64,000 bases of DNA from Streptomyces zagrosensis (GTDB lineage: Bacteria > Actinomycetota > Actinomycetes > Streptomycetales > Streptomycetaceae). The stretch lies in NCBI RefSeq assembly GCF_014203645.1, contig NZ_JACHJL010000005.1, positions 124,001 to 188,000 on the forward strand, given 5' to 3'. The notes under the pieces were generated by a model. That model was not told the origin of the DNA. It ran no database searches and worked only from the letters and a program-made list of their open reading frames with translations. The position numbers and the translations under genes were made by a program. Positions 61,806 to 64,000 of the stretch are shown here, in pieces. Every line of letters begins with the position of its first letter. Position 1 is the first letter of the stretch.

Positions 61806-62680
61806 CCTCGGGCCGCCGCGACGAGCTGTTGACTGTAGGGGTGTTGAGGGTCCTCAAGGAGTTGGTCGGTCAGTCCCGACTCGACGACCCGGCCGTGCTG
61901 CATGACCAGGACGCGGCGGGTGAGGAGGTCGATGACGCCGAAGTCGTGCGAGACGACTACGGCCGCTATCCCGGTCTCCTCCAGTAGGTGGCGCAGCAGG
62001 TCCAAGACCCCGGCGGCGACGGAGGCGTCGAGTCCGGTGGTGGGCTCGTCAAGGAGCAGCACCGGCGGGTCGTTGGCGAGCGCCTTGGCGATCTGTACGC
62101 GCTGGCGCATGCCGCCGGAGAAGGTACGCACCGCGTCGTCCATGCGTCCCACCGGCACCTCGACGCGCTGGAGGAGTTCGGCGGCCCGCTGTCGGATGCT
62201 GCCGTAGTTGCGCCAGCCGATGGCGGTCAGTGGGTCCGCGATGTTGCCGCCCGCTGTGACGTCGAGGTTGAGCCCGGCGGCCGGGTCCTGGTAGACGGCG
62301 GAGATCTGCTGGAGTCGGAGCTTGCGGCGGGCGGTGGGGCTCAGGTCTCGGATGTTGACGGTGCCGTCGCCTACGCCGCGTAGGGCGATGGTTCCCGCGG
62401 TGGCCTGTTCGTCGCCGGCGATGCAGCGCATCACGGTGGACTTGCCGGAGCCCGACTCGCCGATGATGCCAAGGGCTTCGCCGGGCGCGACCTCGAAGCC
62501 AACGTCCCAGGCGGCGACGACCGCGCCGGTGGCGGGCGAGATCTCCGTACCGAAGTCGGGCCCTGTGCCGACGAGGGAGGCGGGGCCGGGGTCACCGTAG
62601 ATGCGGCCGAGCCCCTCGGTCCGCAGGGCCCAGGTGGGCGGGGCGGACGTGGTGGGCGGGGCCGTGGCGGCGGTGCTCAT
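61802..62680 (-). CDS. phnK: C-P lyase ATP-binding protein PhnK
   Basis: 292 residues. ABC domain: Walker A GIIGESGSGKSTVMRCIAGD, signature FSGGMRQRVQIAKALANDPP, Walker B LLLDEPTTGLDASV. The spacing and gene order identify it as PhnK, which binds the PhnGHIJ core. Start ATG 62680 overlaps the phnJ stop. Confidence 0.9.
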   Translation of the reverse strand: MSTAATAPPTTSAPPTWALRTEGLGRIYGDPGPASLVGTGPDFGTEISPATGAVVAAWDVGFEVAPGEALGIIGESGSGKSTVMRCIAGDEQATAGTIALRGVGDGTVNIRDLSPTARRKLRLQQISAVYQDPAAGLNLDVTAGGNIADPLTAIGWRNYGSIRQRAAELLQRVEVPVGRMDDAVRTFSGGMRQRVQIAKALANDPPVLLLDEPTTGLDASVAAGVLDLLRHLLEETGIAAVVVSHDFGVIDLLTRRVLVMQHGRVVESGLTDQLLEDPQHPYSQQLVAAARG

Positions 62681-63666
62681 GCGGTCTCTTCCTGATCACG
62701 TCGGGCGGGCTGGGCAGCGGGCTGGACCAGTGCGGGCGGGGCGGGCTCACTGGGCTGGGCGGCCTGGAGCGCGGTGGGCTGCACGTGCGGCACGGTGGCC
62801 GGGGCGTCACCGGCGCGACGACGGCGGCAGAAGTCGGTGTCGGAGCACGCCCAGGTGCTGAACTGGCCGTCCCTGGCGGGCTCCTGCACGATGTAGGTGT
62901 CCGCGGAGCCGCACAGCCGGCAGGCCGCACCGGGCGTGTGCTCGACCTCGAATGGCCGGTCCTCGAAGGTGAGGGGGACTACATGGGTATGCGGCGGGAC
63001 GGCGAAGATCCGCTTCTCGCGGCCCGCCGACAAGATGGTGATGGCCTGCGAGCCGTTCAGCTTGGGCACGTCCCAGCGCGGGATGGGGCTGGGGGTCATG
63101 ATGTAGCGGCCCTCGACCAGCACCGGATATCCGGCGGCGGCGGTGACCAGCCCGTTGTGCACGACGTCCTCGTAGAGCCGGACCCACATTTTGGCGTAGT
63201 CGGCCTCGGCGTGCATCCGGCGCTGCTCGTCCATCTCCTTGACGATGCCGGCCAGCGGCTCGGCGCCGGGCACCTGGAGGACGAGCACCTGGCCGTCGCG
63301 CAGCGGCTGTTCGGGGATGCGGTGGCGGGATTGGATGATGTCGGCCTCGCGGGTGTCGGTCTCCTCTTCGCAGCCGACGTGGTTGACCACGAGCCGGCGC
63401 AGGTTCGCGGCGTTGACTCCGGCGTCCTCGCCCTGGTCGATGACCTTGAGCCGGGATTTCTCGCTGACGAGGGAGAGAGTGACCTGGAGGCCGCCGGACC
63501 CCCAGCCGCGGGCCACCGGCATCTCCCGGGAGCCGAAGGGCACTTGGTAGCCGGGGATGGCGATGCCGCTCAGGACGGCGCGGCGGATTTCGCGCTTGGA
63601 GAGTTCGTCGAAGATGCCGGGGGCGGGCGGCGGGCCGGCGAGTTCGGTGGTCAGATGCGTGGTCAT
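62677..63666 (-). CDS. phnJ: C-P lyase catalytic subunit PhnJ
   Basis: 329 residues. Radical SAM enzyme that cleaves the C-P bond of ribose-1-phosphonate-5-phosphate. The conserved cysteines appear as ACRLCGSADT and STWACSDTDFCRRRR, placing the Fe-S ligands and thiyl cysteine in the C-terminal third. N-terminus GIFDELSKREIRRAVLSGIA and IPGYQVPFGSREMPVARGWG are diagnostic. The C-terminus has a Pro/Ala-rich tail. Overlaps phnI by 4 nt. Confidence 0.95.
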   Translation of the reverse strand: MTTHLTTELAGPPPAPGIFDELSKREIRRAVLSGIAIPGYQVPFGSREMPVARGWGSGGLQVTLSLVSEKSRLKVIDQGEDAGVNAANLRRLVVNHVGCEEETDTREADIIQSRHRIPEQPLRDGQVLVLQVPGAEPLAGIVKEMDEQRRMHAEADYAKMWVRLYEDVVHNGLVTAAAGYPVLVEGRYIMTPSPIPRWDVPKLNGSQAITILSAGREKRIFAVPPHTHVVPLTFEDRPFEVEHTPGAACRLCGSADTYIVQEPARDGQFSTWACSDTDFCRRRRAGDAPATVPHVQPTALQAAQPSEPAPPALVQPAAQPARRDQEETA

Positions 63667-64000
63667 ACGGTGTCTCCGGAGTCGGGGGCGGCCTCGCGGG
63701 CGGCGTGGGCACGTTCGATGACCGACCGGTACTCGACGTGGTGGGGCAGCTTGAGGTGTTGTACGTAGCCGGTGGAGTCCAGGCCGTCGAGCGTGAGCAG
63801 GACGTCGTGTTGCAGGTCTGCGGCCCCCTCGTGGTGGGCGAGCAGCAGATCGAGGCCAGCCATCGAGATGGCTTTGCGTTCGTTGTGGCCGAAGCAGATG
63901 CCGTAGCCGACGTCGAGGTTTGTGGGCAGTCCGCTCTCACGGGTCAGGCTGTGAAAGGTCTGCACCTCGCTGACCCGGACCTCCGCCACCGTGACCGGGC
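63663..64000 (-). CDS. phnI: C-P lyase subunit PhnI, C-terminal part only
   Basis: The partial frame reads VGYGICFGHNERKAISMAGL, then DLLLAHHEGAADLQHDVLLT and GLDSTGYVQHLKLPHHVEYR, the PhnI C-terminus. The N-terminus lies past the window end, where phnG and phnH would be expected. PhnI is the nucleosidase-like subunit of the C-P lyase core. Confidence 0.9.
   Translation of the reverse strand, partial: PVTVAEVRVSEVQTFHSLTRESGLPTNLDVGYGICFGHNERKAISMAGLDLLLAHHEGAADLQHDVLLTLDGLDSTGYVQHLKLPHHVEYRSVIERAHAAREAAPDSGDTV

Noticed and set aside
1..64000. CRISPR array, rRNA or tRNA genes
   Set aside because: No repeat-spacer array with unique spacers and no rRNA-like or tRNA cloverleaf sequence was noticed by eye; the repeats found have no spacers.

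Overview
The window is high-GC actinobacterial DNA, almost certainly Streptomyces or a close relative. The evidence is dense codon-biased genes with many GTG starts, ATGA/GTGA stop-start overlaps, and families typical of streptomycetes (DUF6421, DUF6191, a large LuxR-type ATPase regulator, secreted S8 and trypsin-like proteases, an ECF sigma factor).

Layout. 0-8.3 kb: ordinary chromosome, with a threonine aldolase/SDR/DUF6421 operon (minus), then GDPD, VOC, DUF6191, M56 peptidase, PAP2 phosphatase and pirin genes (plus). 8.3-10.4 kb: a decayed ISAzo13-like transposase and a GT-C mannosyltransferase. 10.6-21.4 kb: an IS3-family element whose transposase gene is split by a 9.56 kb integrative element. 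The insert carries a large serine recombinase next to one junction, an ImmA-like gene, IS5 and resolvase remnants, an XRE/TPR regulator, a 5-formyl-THF cyclo-ligase-like protein, a 903-residue SF1 helicase, a coiled-coil TIR protein and a helix-turn-helix protein at the other junction. Removing the insert restores a ~1.27 kb IS3 with a continuous transposase C-terminus, so both attachment sites can be read directly. 21.4-26.8 kb: a scarred region of gene fragments (methyltransferase, MurA-like, transposase-like) among intact histidine phosphatase, serine hydrolase, GNAT and VOC genes. 26.8-39.5 kb: methyltransferase, HAD phosphatase, LuxR-type ATPase regulator, two secreted serine proteases, an ECF sigma factor with a coupled membrane protein, a secreted TolB-like beta-propeller and a VWA protein. 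40.5-43.7 kb: a three-gene overlapping operon (Gfo/Idh/MocA, DUF993, sugar-phosphate isomerase) behind a LacI-type operator. 44-48 kb: RNase HI, Dabb, TetR with a perfect operator, PAP2. 48.2-54.2 kb: a minus-strand cluster of a PvcB-like Fe(II) dioxygenase, flavin-dependent halogenase, CPA2-type antiporter and VAO-type flavin oxidase, which looks like a small tailoring or biosynthetic locus. 54.2-58.8 kb: about 4.6 kb with no convincing intact gene. 58.8-64 kb: the distal part of a C-P lyase operon (phnI-J-K-L-M) ending in an inositol-monophosphatase-like gene.

Most interesting: (i) the self-documenting insertion of a serine-integrase island into an IS3 transposase, with a candidate TIR/helicase cargo and a predicted recombinase-HTH fusion in the excised circle; (ii) the halogenase/PvcB-like cluster; (iii) recurrent short tandem repeats, mostly of 9-bp period and about four copies, at gene ends or in gene gaps. 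Several genes carry clear disabling lesions (frameshifts, in-frame stops, a lost start codon). Each could be real decay or an assembly error.
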